64,000 nt of DNA, taken from NCBI RefSeq assembly GCF_029623955.1, contig NZ_JARSBP010000002.1, positions 1,550,001 to 1,614,000 on the forward strand, read 5' to 3'. The notes beneath the pieces are model-generated. The model searched no databases. It was given only the letters and a program-made list of their open reading frames with translations, and had not been told where the DNA came from. A program made the translations under genes and the position numbers. Position 1 is the first letter of the stretch, and each line of letters starts with the position of its first letter. This document shows, in pieces, positions 51,160-60,141 of the stretch. Source of the DNA: Mycobacterium sp. 236(2023). GTDB lineage: Bacteria; Actinomycetota; Actinomycetes; Mycobacteriales; Mycobacteriaceae.

Positions 51160-52686
51160 GCTCGGCGCCGAGCCCACTGGCGCGGGCAGACGTATGATGA
51201 AAGTCGTTGTCCCGGAATCTGATCGAGCCGCAATCGTGCCGCCGTGCGATTCGACGATCGACGCCGCGATGGACAGGCCCAGCCCGAAACTGCCCGTCTG
51301 GCGCGACCGTGACGTGTCAGCCCGCACGAAGCGCTCGAACAGGTGGGGGAGCAGTGCGGCGTCGATCCCGGGTCCGTCGTCGGTCACCGACATCTCGACA
51401 CAGGCCTTCCCGTCGTCGGTGAGCCCTGCGTATAGCCGCGTCGTGACCGTCGTCCCCGCCGGGGTGTGCACACGCGCGTTGGACAGAAGGTTGGCCAACG
51501 TCTGGTGCAGCTGCGCCCGATCGCCGCGCACCCAGACCGAATGCCCGGGAAGGTGCGTCATCCACCGGTGTGTCGGCGCGGACACCGTCGCATCATTGAC
51601 CGCGTGCGACACCAGATCGGTCAGGTCGATGTCAGTGGTCTGCAGGTCCTGGCCCTCGTCGAGGCGAGCCAGCAGGAGTAGATCGGAGACCAGCGAGCTC
51701 ATCCGCTGCGCCTCGGCCTCGATGCGTGCCAGCGAGTACTCCGTGGTCTCAGGCAGCACCGCGCTGTCCTGTCGGGTCAGCTCCGCGTAGCCGTGGATCG
51801 CCGCCAGCGGCGTGCGCAGCTCGTGGCTGGCATCGGTGATGAACTGGCGCATCCGCCGATCCGACGCCGCGACGTCGCCCAGCGCCTTCTCGACATTGTC
51901 GAGCAGCCGGTTCAGTGTGTCGCCGACCAGCCCCACCTCGGTGCGGGGATCGGTGTCACCGGCGGGCACCCGCGGCGTGATCGCGTGGTTGTCACGGTCG
52001 AGGGGAAGGGCCGCGACCTCGGCCGCGGTCCCGGCGACACGGCGCAGCGGACGCAACGCGAAGCGGACGATGGCGACGGTGCTCAGCGCGGTGATCACCA
52101 GGGCGATCGCGGTCATCCCGGACACGATGGCGGTCTCCCGCACCATCGCGTCCCACGCCGGCGTCCGGGACACCCCGGTCACGAGGATCTCGTTCCCGTC
52201 GCCGGGCCGGCCGACCATGCGGTACCAACCCAGACCGGGCAGCTCGATGCTGCGGGGTTGCGGATCGACCCACGACTGTTCGGCGATGGTCGCGACGGCT
52301 GACGGGGGAGCCTGCCGCGCGTCGCCGTCTCCGAAGAACGCCGAATCCACCACCTCGCCGTCCTGGATCAACGCGACGACGTTGCCGGGCGCCTGGCCGA
52401 TGAGGTTCGTCAACGGCTTCATCGACCCGGGGTCAGGCAGCTCCCCGTCCGGGCCCGGCGTACTCCGGTATTTGGCCACCGAGTTCGTGCATCCGTCGGC
52501 GGCACCGGACAGCTGGGCGTCGATGATGCCGAGCACCGATGCGCGCAGGCTCACCACGGACATCGTGCCGATCGTGACGAGGGCGACCATGACCACCACC
52601 GAGACGCCGATGACCAACTGCCGCAGCAGCGTCCAGCTCTGCCACACCTTCATCATTCCAGCGGCCATCATTCCGGCGGCCATCAT
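51091..52686 (-). CDS. trcS: Sensor histidine kinase TrcS
   Basis: This protein of about 530 residues has two membrane helices (around VIGVSVVVMVALVTIGTMSV and SGMTAIALVITALSTVAIV) bounding an extracellular sensor domain, a HAMP linker, the dimerisation helix with ITDASHELRTPLAAIHGYAEL (phospho-acceptor His) and an ATPase domain with NLLSNARVHT, DDGPGI and SFGLGLSI. ATG 52686 overlaps the trcR stop. The N-terminus reads MMAAGMMAAGMMKVWQSW because of a triplicated 15-base unit, so three pairs of start codons are available. Next to a TrcR orthologue, it is the TrcS kinase. Confidence 0.9.
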   Translation of the reverse strand: MMAAGMMAAGMMKVWQSWTLLRQLVIGVSVVVMVALVTIGTMSVVSLRASVLGIIDAQLSGAADGCTNSVAKYRSTPGPDGELPDPGSMKPLTNLIGQAPGNVVALIQDGEVVDSAFFGDGDARQAPPSAVATIAEQSWVDPQPRSIELPGLGWYRMVGRPGDGNEILVTGVSRTPAWDAMVRETAIVSGMTAIALVITALSTVAIVRFALRPLRRVAGTAAEVAALPLDRDNHAITPRVPAGDTDPRTEVGLVGDTLNRLLDNVEKALGDVAASDRRMRQFITDASHELRTPLAAIHGYAELTRQDSAVLPETTEYSLARIEAEAQRMSSLVSDLLLLARLDEGQDLQTTDIDLTDLVSHAVNDATVSAPTHRWMTHLPGHSVWVRGDRAQLHQTLANLLSNARVHTPAGTTVTTRLYAGLTDDGKACVEMSVTDDGPGIDAALLPHLFERFVRADTSRSRQTGSFGLGLSIAASIVESHGGTIAARSDSGTTTFIIRLPAPVGSAPSSGGSDGETPRQLEPVRGEQFRV

Positions 52687-52695
52687 TCCGGCGGC
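52651..52695. repeat. Three 15-bp tandem repeats at the trcR-trcS junction
   Basis: The unit CATCATTCC(A/G)GCGGC occurs three times without gaps. It spans the trcR stop codon and the first codons of trcS and offers three ATGATG start pairs, each with a GGA just upstream. A change in copy number would keep the reading frame. Confidence 0.8.
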
Positions 52696-53450
52696 CGCAG
52701 CATGTAGCCGACACCGCGCACGGTGTGAATCAGCGGTTCGCGGCCCGCATCGATCTTCTTCCGCAGATACGACACATACAGATCGACGATGCTGGAGCGG
52801 CCGCCGAAGTCGTAGTTCCACACCTGGCGCAGAATCTCATTGCGGTCCAGGGCTTTCCGCTGGTTACGCATCAGCAGGCGCAACAACTCGAACTCCGTCG
52901 TCGTCAGCGAGACCGCTTCACCGGCGCGCGTCACCTCCCGGCTTGCGGCGTCCAGGGTCAGATCGCCCACGGCCAGTGACTCGTCGTCCTCGGGGGTGAG
53001 GTAGGCCGACCGCCTCAGGAGCCCGCGCAACCGGGCGACGAGCTCTTCGAGCGAGAACGGTTTCGTCATGTAGTCGTCGCCGCCTGCGGTCAATCCGGTG
53101 ACGCGGTCGGCCACCGAATCGCGTGCGGTCAGGAACAACGTCGGGGTATAGGTGCCGGAATCCCGAAGTTGGGCCAGCACACCGAGTCCGTCCATATCGG
53201 GCAGCATGATGTCGAGGACCAGCAGGTCAGGGGTGTTCTCCCGATACTTCGCGACGGCCTCGGCGGCGTCGTGGGCGACGTCGATCTCCCAGCCCTCGTA
53301 CTTCAGCGCCATCCGCACCAGGTTGGTCAGCGCGCGTTCATCGTCGACGAGCAGCACACGGATGGGCGACCCGTCAGCGCGATACATCCGCGGCAGCTTG
53401 CCCAGGATCGCGCGACGGGGGCCCTGATCCTCGACCGGCGCAGACGTCAT
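52683..53450 (-). CDS. trcR: Response regulator TrcR
   Basis: This 255-residue OmpR-type regulator matches M. tuberculosis TrcR as recalled: ILGKLPRMYRADGSPIRVLL at the N-terminus, acidic pocket VDDE, phospho-acceptor Asp80 in VLDIMLPDMDG, TARDSVADRVTG, TKPFS, and a C-terminal winged helix ending SYLRKKID and VRGVGYMLRPPE. ATG 53450 is the best start; the frame continues upstream to 53558. TrcR is known to control its own gene through an AT-rich upstream site. It is coupled to trcS by overlapping start and stop codons. Confidence 0.92.
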   Translation of the reverse strand: MTSAPVEDQGPRRAILGKLPRMYRADGSPIRVLLVDDERALTNLVRMALKYEGWEIDVAHDAAEAVAKYRENTPDLLVLDIMLPDMDGLGVLAQLRDSGTYTPTLFLTARDSVADRVTGLTAGGDDYMTKPFSLEELVARLRGLLRRSAYLTPEDDESLAVGDLTLDAASREVTRAGEAVSLTTTEFELLRLLMRNQRKALDRNEILRQVWNYDFGGRSSIVDLYVSYLRKKIDAGREPLIHTVRGVGYMLRPPE

Positions 53451-53663
53451 CGGCCCATTGTCGCGCGTCGGTCGGGGGCCCGTCACCACCTTCATAGAGA
53501 TCTCATAGGTCTGCCGTCCACCTGCTACGGCACCGTTATTGACATGTGCGAAAGTCATTGCCGGACATGTGAATTGTCTATGAGAGTGGCTGGACCCGGT
53601 ACCGCGCCGACGAGAATGGGCCTACCTAGCAGCAGCATTCGAGGGGAAAGGTCCTACCGCTTC

Positions 53664-54059
53664 ATGTCGACAGACACACTGCCCGAGACCAGGGCGACAT
53701 CGCAGGTCGAGTTCGCTCTCGGCACCTTCCGGATCATCGTGGCCCTGCTCTTCATGATGCACGGCACCGCAAAGCTGTTCGGCTGGCCCGACGGCACACC
53801 CGCGGCGCTCGGCGCCTGGCCGGCCTGGTGGGCCGGCGTGCTCGAGATCGTGCTGGGCGGGCTCATCGCTGTCGGCCTGTTCACCCGGCCCGCCGCGTTC
53901 ATCGCCTCGGGGATGATGGCGGTGGCCTACTTCTGGATGCATTTCCCGGACGGCTTCTGGCCCATCGTCAACGGCGGTGAGACGGCGGTGCTGTACTGCT
54001 TCGTGTTCCTGCTGTTGGTGGCGACCGGCCCAGGGGCGTTGGCGGTGTCACGGCGCTGA
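53664..54059 (+). CDS. DoxX-family membrane protein
   Basis: This 131-residue protein has four membrane helices with the DoxX pattern: ALLFMMHGTAKLFGW in the first helix, then LEIVLGGLIAVGLFTRPAAFIASGMMAVAYF, and HFPDGFWPIVNGGETAVLYCF. DoxX proteins are found in redox or thiosulfate-related membrane complexes; in mycobacteria one member works with superoxide dismutase and SseA. The start ATG 53664 is preceded by GAGGGGAAAGG. Its role here is unknown. Confidence 0.9.
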   Translation: MSTDTLPETRATSQVEFALGTFRIIVALLFMMHGTAKLFGWPDGTPAALGAWPAWWAGVLEIVLGGLIAVGLFTRPAAFIASGMMAVAYFWMHFPDGFWPIVNGGETAVLYCFVFLLLVATGPGALAVSRR

Positions 54060-54251
54060 CCCGGAAACCCTGACATGGTGGTGGCCCCGGTCGACCGGCC
54101 GGGGCCACTGTCATGTGTGAAAGACGAACGACGCAAACAGTTTTCACATCGTCTGCATATCTTTGGGTTTCCTATGCACCTCTGGGATACCGCATCCCGC
54201 GTTCGTAGATTTGACATCAACAGACCGGGACGAGATTCGGAGGCGCCCAGC

Positions 54252-54833
54252 ATGACCACGATGACGGATACCCACCTCGAACGATTCGAGCGCGACGCAC
54301 TGCCACTGCTCGACACCCTCTACCGCGCGGCACGGCGCTACACAGGCAACGCCGCGGACGCCGAGGACCTCGTCCAGGAGACGATGCTGAAGGCGTACGC
54401 GGCCTTTCATCGTTTCGAAGAGGGAACCAATATCCGTGCCTGGCTGCTGCGGATCCTGACCAACACGTGGATCAAGTCCTATCGCAGAGCCCAGTGCAGG
54501 CCGGCGGAGGTCCTGTCCGACAACGTCACCGATGCGCAGCTGTCCGCGCACGCCGACCACTCGTCGTCCGGGCTGCCCTCGGCCGAGCTGGCTGCGCTGC
54601 AAGCCCTCGGCGACGACGAGGTCAGGCATGCGCTCGCGCAGCTCAGTGAGGATCAGCGCCTCGTGGTCTACTACGCCGACGTGGAAGAGCTGCGGTACAA
54701 GGAGATTGCGCTCATCCTCGACGTGCCGGTCGGCACTGTGATGTCGCGCCTGCACCGCGGGCGGTGCGCTCTGCGCGCACTGCTGGCGGGCGTCGCCGCG
54801 GACCGCGGCTACCTGCGCGGTGCGGCGGCGTGA
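54252..54833 (+). CDS. ECF sigma factor (SigH/SigR-like)
   Basis: This 193-residue sigma factor has region 2 ([52 protein letters not shown]) and region 4 ([42 protein letters not shown]), closest by pattern to the SigH/SigR group that responds to thiol stress. ATG 54252 follows CGGAGG. No zinc-containing anti-sigma gene is adjacent, unlike sigH-rshA. It lies between DoxX and the metal-sensing genes. Confidence 0.92.
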   Translation: MTTMTDTHLERFERDALPLLDTLYRAARRYTGNAADAEDLVQETMLKAYAAFHRFEEGTNIRAWLLRILTNTWIKSYRRAQCRPAEVLSDNVTDAQLSAHADHSSSGLPSAELAALQALGDDEVRHALAQLSEDQRLVVYYADVEELRYKEIALILDVPVGTVMSRLHRGRCALRALLAGVAADRGYLRGAAA

Positions 54834-54836
54834 CCG

Positions 54837-55019
54837 TCAGGCGTGGGCGTGGGTGTGCTCGTCGGTGAGATCGCTCTGGTGCACATGCTCGTGCGAATGT
54901 TCGACGCCGTCGTGTTCATGCGCGTGAGAGTGCTCGACGTGGCTGTGGTCGTGGCCGGTATGCGCATGCTCATGGCTGCCCGAAGAATGTTCGTGCTCGT
55001 GGCTGTGGACGTCACTCAT
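54837..55019 (-). CDS. Histidine-rich small protein coupled to KmtR
   Basis: This 60-residue protein contains 21 histidines, mostly as HxH or HSH pairs with Glu and Asp (HSHEHEHSSGSHEHAHTGH, VEHSHAHEHDGVEHSHEHVH), a composition expected of a nickel, cobalt or zinc binding chaperone or store. Its ATG overlaps the kmtR stop as ATGA, so it is made together with the metal sensor. It has no signal peptide or membrane segment, so it acts in the cytoplasm. The reverse strand of the same region is an open frame but gives a less plausible protein. Confidence 0.85.
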   Translation of the reverse strand: MSDVHSHEHEHSSGSHEHAHTGHDHSHVEHSHAHEHDGVEHSHEHVHQSDLTDEHTHAHA

Positions 55020-55417
55020 CGTGATCGGTTTCCTTTCTGCCGTTGATCTTTGGTCGGCAACTGCTGGACGACGTCGTTACGGTGGTGTCCCGGCGCGCCG
55101 GGACCCGCGTGTTCGGCGTTGAACACCGCATCGACCACCAACTGGCGGACGTGGTTGTTCTCCAGTCGGTAGAACACCTGGGTGCCCGACCGCCGGGTCC
55201 GGACCAGCCGGCCCATGCGTAGTTTCGCCAGGTGCTGTGAGACCGACGGCGCCGGTTTGGCGACGATGTCGGCCAGATCATTGACCGACCGTTCGCCATC
55301 CGCCAGTGCCCACAGGATCTGAACGCGGGTGGAATCGGAGAGAAGCCGGAAAACCTCGACGACGAGAGCGACCTCGTCGTCGGGCAACCGCAACCCATCC
55401 TGGTTACCTGCATTCAT
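55016..55417 (-). CDS. kmtR: Nickel/cobalt-sensing ArsR-family repressor KmtR
   Basis: This 133-residue protein closely follows M. tuberculosis KmtR: DDEVALVVEVFRLLSDSTRV, ADIVAKPAPSVSQHLAKLRM, RRSGTQVFYRLENNHVRQLV and the C-terminal AVFNAEHAGPGAPGHH, which holds the metal ligands (His88, Glu101, His102, His110, His111 in the known protein). Ni or Co binding releases it from DNA. ATG 55417 is used; TATTAT ends six bases upstream, fitting a leaderless transcript. It is co-translated with a His-rich protein. The CDF efflux gene it controls in M. tuberculosis is not in this window. Confidence 0.93.
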   Translation of the reverse strand: MNAGNQDGLRLPDDEVALVVEVFRLLSDSTRVQILWALADGERSVNDLADIVAKPAPSVSQHLAKLRMGRLVRTRRSGTQVFYRLENNHVRQLVVDAVFNAEHAGPGAPGHHRNDVVQQLPTKDQRQKGNRSR

Positions 55418-55423
55418 ACGCAG

Positions 55424-55429
55424 ATAATA
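55424..55429 (-). promoter_or_regulatory. -10 element for a leaderless kmtR transcript
   Basis: On the minus strand TATTAT ends six bases before ATG 55417. An imperfect inverted repeat ATTCAT-N6-ATAAT covers the start codon and this element and could be the KmtR self-regulation site. Confidence 0.5.
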
Positions 55430-55541
55430 GCGCGACGTCGGCGCTGCGGCCAGACATCGAATCGAGTTGCGCCGCGAGCGTGCGCTCACGGCGACGAAAA
55501 CCCCGAAATCTCGCCCTGGACGCACAGTCGGCGGAGAGCCC

Positions 55542-55590
55542 TAATGCCGCCGAGGCCGCGGCTTTTGTTTAATGCCGCCGAGGCCGCGGC
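55542..55590. repeat. Direct repeat of the mtr 3' end
   Basis: An identical 21-base sequence beginning TAATGCCGCCGAGG occurs at 55542-55562 and 55570-55590. The second copy contains the last codons and the TAA stop of mtr; the first is a duplicate seven bases downstream of it. Confidence 0.75.
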
Positions 55591-56981
55591 CATGGCGGCT
55601 CGCCACACAGCGCCAACAACGCATTCTCGATCACCTCAGGCAGGGCCGGATGAATCCAGTACTGACCACGAGCCATCTCCTGCGCCGGCAGGTCGAACGC
55701 CATCGCCTGAATGATCGGCTGGATGATCGACGACGCCTGGTGCCCCATGATGTGCGCACCGAGCAGCAAGCCGGTGTCGTCGTCGACGATCAGCTTGGCG
55801 AACCCGGTCGAATCCTCCATCGCCCAGCCGTACGCGACGTCGCTGTAGTCCTGCACCTTCGATCGAATCCTGTAACCCTTTGCGCGCGCTTCATTCTCGG
55901 TCAGGCCGACCGAGGCGATCTGTGGCTCGGTGAACACCGCCGAGGGAACGTTGCGATGGTTGGAGGGCATCAGAATCTCGGTGTCGTCCCAGTCCTGCAG
56001 CAGGTTGTGCTTGACGACGCGGGCCTCGTGGTTGGCGACGTGCTTGAGTTGGAACGGTGAGCTGACATCGCCGAGTGCGAAGACGTTTCGCGCTGTGGTG
56101 CGCTGGAATTCGTCGACGACGACGAGGCCGTCCTCGACGTCGACCCCGGCCAGGTGCGCGTCGAGCTGATCCCCGTTGGGGATCCGTCCGGTGGCGACGA
56201 GCAGCGCGTCACCACGCAATGTCGAGCCGTCGTCGAGGTGCAGCGTGACGCCCGACTCGTCCGATTCGCCGTGAACGATGTTGCGGCGACTGTGAATCGC
56301 CCACTTCTTGGCCGCGATGTCGGTGAACCGTTCGCACAGGGTGTCGTCGCAATGCGTCAGCATCGTCGTGCCGCGCAACACGATCGAGACGCGGGAGCCA
56401 AGAGACGAGAAGACATGCGCGAACTCTGCGGCGACGAATCCACCGCCCACGATCACGAGATGCTCGGGGAGATCAGAGATCCGCATGATCGTGTCGCTGG
56501 TGTGATAAGCGACGCCGCAGTCGAGAATCGCCGGCGGCACCGTCGCTCGCGCACCGGCGGCGATGACCACCTGCTGTGCGGTGAACTCGTCCCCGTCATC
56601 GGTGCGCAACCGGTATCCGTCACCCGAATCGGGACCGGCGAATTTGGTGTGGCTGGCGAACACCGTCACGTTCGGCGACGAGCGCCGGTACTGCTCGCCG
56701 CCGCTGGCCAGCGGGTCAATGCGGCCGAACACCCGCGACACGATGTCGGGCCACCGCACACCGTCGACGTGCCCGTCGACGCCGTACCGGCTTGACTCCC
56801 TGATCTGTTCGGCCACCCCGGCCGCGTACACGAACATCTTCGTCGGGATGCAGCCGACGTTGAGGCACGTCCCGCCGAACACCCCCTGCTCACAGATCGC
56901 GACCCGCTTGCCGTCATAACGTTCGTCGAGAATCGAGTTACCGGAACCGGTTCCGATGATCGCGATGTCGAAGTCAGCCAT
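55569..56981 (-). CDS. mtr: Mycothione reductase
   Basis: This 470-residue flavoenzyme reduces oxidised mycothiol with NADPH. It shows the FAD motif IAIIGTGSGNS, the redox pair Cys39/Cys44 in GGTCLNVGCIPTK, the NADPH motif VIVGGGFVAAEFAHVFSS, NVFALGDVSS, and the C-terminal active-site His in YWIHPALPEVIENAL. The IGTGSGN form of the first motif is typical of mycothione reductases rather than lipoamide dehydrogenases. It overlaps the upstream hydrolase gene by eight bases. It is the Rv2855 orthologue by neighbourhood. Confidence 0.96.
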   Translation of the reverse strand: MADFDIAIIGTGSGNSILDERYDGKRVAICEQGVFGGTCLNVGCIPTKMFVYAAGVAEQIRESSRYGVDGHVDGVRWPDIVSRVFGRIDPLASGGEQYRRSSPNVTVFASHTKFAGPDSGDGYRLRTDDGDEFTAQQVVIAAGARATVPPAILDCGVAYHTSDTIMRISDLPEHLVIVGGGFVAAEFAHVFSSLGSRVSIVLRGTTMLTHCDDTLCERFTDIAAKKWAIHSRRNIVHGESDESGVTLHLDDGSTLRGDALLVATGRIPNGDQLDAHLAGVDVEDGLVVVDEFQRTTARNVFALGDVSSPFQLKHVANHEARVVKHNLLQDWDDTEILMPSNHRNVPSAVFTEPQIASVGLTENEARAKGYRIRSKVQDYSDVAYGWAMEDSTGFAKLIVDDDTGLLLGAHIMGHQASSIIQPIIQAMAFDLPAQEMARGQYWIHPALPEVIENALLALCGEPPWPRPRRH

Positions 56982-57984
56982 GGTCTGTGCTCCCGTCCGA
57001 TGGTGTGGCGGCCAGATACCAATCCAGCCAACGATCCAGCTCCGCGTAGGCCTCGGCGCGCGGCCCAGGCAGTGACAGGAAGACGTCGTGCTTGGCGTCG
57101 GGGATCGGCACCACCGTCGTCCGGTTGCCGATACAGCCGGCCCACCGCGCGATCTGCGACACCTCCAGCACCGCGTCGCCCCGCTGGATCAACTCCGGGT
57201 CGGCGACTTCGCGCACGCTGTGATCGGAACGCAACACGAGATTGGGCACGCCGACATCCAGCCCGCGGTGCAACTTGGCCTGTCCGCGCCGGATCGCGTG
57301 AATCCAGCCGAAGGTGACCGGGAATCCGCCAATCGGCTTCCAATTCAGGTTGTAGTCGAAGTCGCCGGAGTAGTTCCGGTGCAGTGTCGTGCCGTAGCCG
57401 CCATCGGGGACGGGCTTGCGTACCACCGAGTGCTTACGGAAGCGACGCATCGCCAGCAACGCCGCCGACGTCGGGGGTGTGCGCAAGATCGCATGTCCCT
57501 GCAGATCGAGCCACGGAGCGTTCAGGACGAGACCGCCGACGTTCTTACGCGCGGTCGCGCCGGCGACACGCAACCGGTCCAGCCACAGCGACACCACCAG
57601 CCCGCCCGCGGAGTGGCCGTAGACGAGGATGCGAGGGCCGGATTCCGCCGCGATGGCGTCCAGCGCCCGCTCCAACTCGACGTCGTAGCGGGCCAGGTCG
57701 GTCGTGAAGTGCGGCGTCTGCCCGTCGCGGTGCGAGCGTCCACATTTGTGCAGGTCCAAGGCATAAAAAGCGAAGCCGCGCGCCGCGAAATGGTCCGCCA
57801 GCTCGGTGTTGAAGAAGTAGTCGGTGAAACCGTGCACCATCAGGACCGCGTGCTGGGCTGACGAGTCCTGCTCGCCGCGGCGCACCAGTGTGGCCTCCAG
57901 CTCTCCTTCGCCGTCGGGGTCGGGCCCCAGCGCAAAGGTGCGCTGCCAGTATCCGGGCAGCACGTCGGGCTCCCATCCAGGCAC
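56974..57984 (-). CDS. Alpha/beta hydrolase (Rv2854-like)
   Basis: This 336-residue protein is a serine hydrolase or lysophospholipase-type enzyme: VLMVHGFTDYFFNTELADHF (oxyanion loop), DLHKCGRSHRDGQTPHF, the nucleophile elbow VYGHSAGGLVVS and a C-terminal PDAKHDVFLSLPG with the catalytic His. GTG 57984 is preceded by GGGTGG; GTG 57993 is an alternative. The open frame further upstream is antisense to the mqo leader. It overlaps mtr by eight bases, the same pair as in M. tuberculosis. Substrate unknown. Confidence 0.9.
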   Translation of the reverse strand: MPGWEPDVLPGYWQRTFALGPDPDGEGELEATLVRRGEQDSSAQHAVLMVHGFTDYFFNTELADHFAARGFAFYALDLHKCGRSHRDGQTPHFTTDLARYDVELERALDAIAAESGPRILVYGHSAGGLVVSLWLDRLRVAGATARKNVGGLVLNAPWLDLQGHAILRTPPTSAALLAMRRFRKHSVVRKPVPDGGYGTTLHRNYSGDFDYNLNWKPIGGFPVTFGWIHAIRRGQAKLHRGLDVGVPNLVLRSDHSVREVADPELIQRGDAVLEVSQIARWAGCIGNRTTVVPIPDAKHDVFLSLPGPRAEAYAELDRWLDWYLAATPSDGSTDHG

Positions 57985-58123
57985 GTTCGCCACCCTAATG
58001 GCGCGAGGCGGCCACGGAGCCGTCTGGGCAGTGGTCGGCCCCGTACCGCCGCGCGCGGCGGGATAACCTGAACACCGGTAAGCCGTGTGGAACGGGCCCC
58101 TACCACGAAGGACCCACGAAAAG

Positions 58124-59680
58124 GTGTCAGAAGCAGAGAAGACCGACGTCCTGCTCATCGGTGCCGGCATCATGAGCGCCACCCTCAGCGCGCTCCTGCG
58201 GCTGGTGGAACCGACCTGGTCGATGACGCTGGTCGAGCGTCTGGACGGGGCGGCCGCCGAGAGCAGCGACCCCTGGAACAACGCAGGCACTGGCCACTCC
58301 GCGCTGTGCGAACTGAACTACACACCGGCCCGGCCCGACGGCTCCATCGACATGGCCAAGGCCGTGAACGTCAACGAGCAGTTCCAGGTGTCGCGGCAGT
58401 TCTGGGCCTACGCCGTGGAAAACGGAGTCATCCCCGACGTCCGCAGCTTCCTCAACCCCATCCCGCACGTGAGCTTCGTGACCGGCGCGGACAACGTGCA
58501 GTACCTGAAGCGGCGCCAGGAAACGCTGGCCGCCAACCCGCTGTTTGCCACGATGGAATTCATCGACGACCCCGACGAGTTCGCGCGCCGGCTGCCGCTG
58601 ATGGCCGAAGGCCGCGACCTGCGCGAGCCCGTCGGTCTGAACTGGACGCAGGACGGCACCGATGTCGACTTCGGTTCACTGTCGCGCCAGCTGCTCGGCT
58701 TCGGCGCCCAGCACGGTCTCGCGACGCTGTTCGGGCACGAGGTCACCAACCTGAGCCGCAACTCCGACGGCTCGTGGGCGGCCAAGGTCGTCAACCGCCG
58801 CACAGGCCAGAAGCGCACCATCCACGCCAAGTTCGTGTTCGTCGGCGCGGGCGGCGGCGCGCTGCCGCTGCTGCAGAAGGCGGGCATCGAGGAAGCCAAA
58901 GGCTTCGGCGGATTCCCGGTGGGCGGCCAGTGGCTGCGCACCGGCAACGCGGAACTGACGGCCAGGCACCAGGCCAAGGTTTACGGACTGCCGCCGTTGG
59001 GCGCCCCGCCGATGTCGGTGCCGCACCTCGACACCCGTGTCATCAACGACCGGTCGTGGTTGCTGTTCGGTCCGTTCGCCGGGTGGTCGCCGAAGTTCCT
59101 CAAGCAGGGCAAGGTGACCGACCTGCCGTTCTCGGTCAAGCCGGACAACCTCGTGTCGATGCTCGGCGTCGGGCTCACCGAGATGGGTCTGCTGAAGTAC
59201 CTGATCGGCCAGCTGCTGCTCAGTGAAGCCGCGCGTGTCGAGAACCTGCGTGACTTCGCGCCCAGCGCAAAGGATTCCGATTGGGAGCTCGACATCGCAG
59301 GGCAGCGGGTGCAGGTCATCCGTAAGGCCAAGGGCAAAGGCGGCACGCTGGAGTTCGGCACGACGGTGCTGTCGGCCGCCGACGGCAGCATGGCGGGTCT
59401 CCTCGGCGCGTCACCGGGCGCGTCGACCGCGGTGCCCGCGATGTTCGACGTCATGAAGCGGTGCTTCGCCGACCGGTATCCCAGTTGGGAACCCAAGCTC
59501 AAAGAGATGGTGCCGTCGCTGGGAACCCCGCTCTCGGGCGAGCCGAAGCTCTTCGAAGAGATCTGGGCGCGCGGTACCAAGATCCTCAAACTCGACAAGC
59601 CCGCGGGCGGCGTGCCGGCCACGACCAACCGCGAATCGACCGCGGGCACCGAGCACACACCGACAGCAGCGACCGTTTGA
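58124..59680 (+). CDS. mqo: Malate:quinone oxidoreductase
   Basis: This 518-residue peripheral membrane flavoprotein oxidises malate to oxaloacetate and reduces quinone. It has [20 protein letters not shown] (FAD), [17 protein letters not shown] and [14 protein letters not shown], all typical of Mqo. GTG 58124 is chosen as it begins just before the FAD motif; the frame extends slightly upstream. A C-terminal tail of about 25 residues ([19 protein letters not shown]) goes beyond the usual end. It is divergent from the mtr-hydrolase operon. Confidence 0.95.
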   Translation: MSEAEKTDVLLIGAGIMSATLSALLRLVEPTWSMTLVERLDGAAAESSDPWNNAGTGHSALCELNYTPARPDGSIDMAKAVNVNEQFQVSRQFWAYAVENGVIPDVRSFLNPIPHVSFVTGADNVQYLKRRQETLAANPLFATMEFIDDPDEFARRLPLMAEGRDLREPVGLNWTQDGTDVDFGSLSRQLLGFGAQHGLATLFGHEVTNLSRNSDGSWAAKVVNRRTGQKRTIHAKFVFVGAGGGALPLLQKAGIEEAKGFGGFPVGGQWLRTGNAELTARHQAKVYGLPPLGAPPMSVPHLDTRVINDRSWLLFGPFAGWSPKFLKQGKVTDLPFSVKPDNLVSMLGVGLTEMGLLKYLIGQLLLSEAARVENLRDFAPSAKDSDWELDIAGQRVQVIRKAKGKGGTLEFGTTVLSAADGSMAGLLGASPGASTAVPAMFDVMKRCFADRYPSWEPKLKEMVPSLGTPLSGEPKLFEEIWARGTKILKLDKPAGGVPATTNRESTAGTEHTPTAATV

Positions 59681-59694
59681 CGCAGGACTCCCGG

Positions 59695-60141
59695 ATGACA
59701 GTGGCCCTGCGTCGCAGCTGGGCGCAAGACCTCGACGCCGCAACGCTCTACGAGTTGCTCAAGCTGCGCGTCGAGGTGTTCGTCGTTGAGCAGGCGACCC
59801 CGTACCCCGAACTCGACGGCCGCGATCTGCTGCCCGAGACCCGGCACTTCTGGCTGGAAAGCCCTGAGGGAGTAGTCATTTCGACGCTGAGATTGATGGA
59901 GGAGCATCCAGCGGGGCAGAAGGCCTTCCGCATCGGACGGGTGTGCACGAAACGCACCGACCGCGGCCACGGGCACACCGCGAGACTGCTGCAGGCAGCG
60001 CTCGCCGAGGTCGGAAACTACCCGTGCCACATCAACGCCCAGACTTACCTGGAGGAGATGTACGGCAGGCACGGCTTCGTCCGTGACGGCGACGAATTCC
60101 TCGACGACGGAATCCCGCACGTGCCGATGGTCAAGCAGTGA
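59695..60141 (+). CDS. GNAT acetyltransferase, ElaA type (Rv2851c-like)
   Basis: This 148-residue protein has the ElaA-like pattern [47 protein letters not shown] (acetyl-CoA loop, GHGHTA variant) and [25 protein letters not shown]. It lies 14 bases after mqo and its stop overlaps the chelatase start as GTGA, so it is in the same operon as the cobalamin genes. The substrate is unknown. Confidence 0.92.
   Translation: MTVALRRSWAQDLDAATLYELLKLRVEVFVVEQATPYPELDGRDLLPETRHFWLESPEGVVISTLRLMEEHPAGQKAFRIGRVCTKRTDRGHGHTARLLQAALAEVGNYPCHINAQTYLEEMYGRHGFVRDGDEFLDDGIPHVPMVKQ

Noticed and set aside
54150..54251. SigH-type promoter before the ECF sigma factor gene
   Set aside because: GGGATA at 54185 and a later GTT are too close together (about 11 bases) to fit the known -35/-10 spacing.
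54843..55046. A plus-strand frame opposite the His-rich protein
   Set aside because: It is a Val/Met-rich shadow of the histidine codons (CAC/CAT read backwards give GTG/ATG); the minus-strand frame has the ATGA coupling to kmtR.
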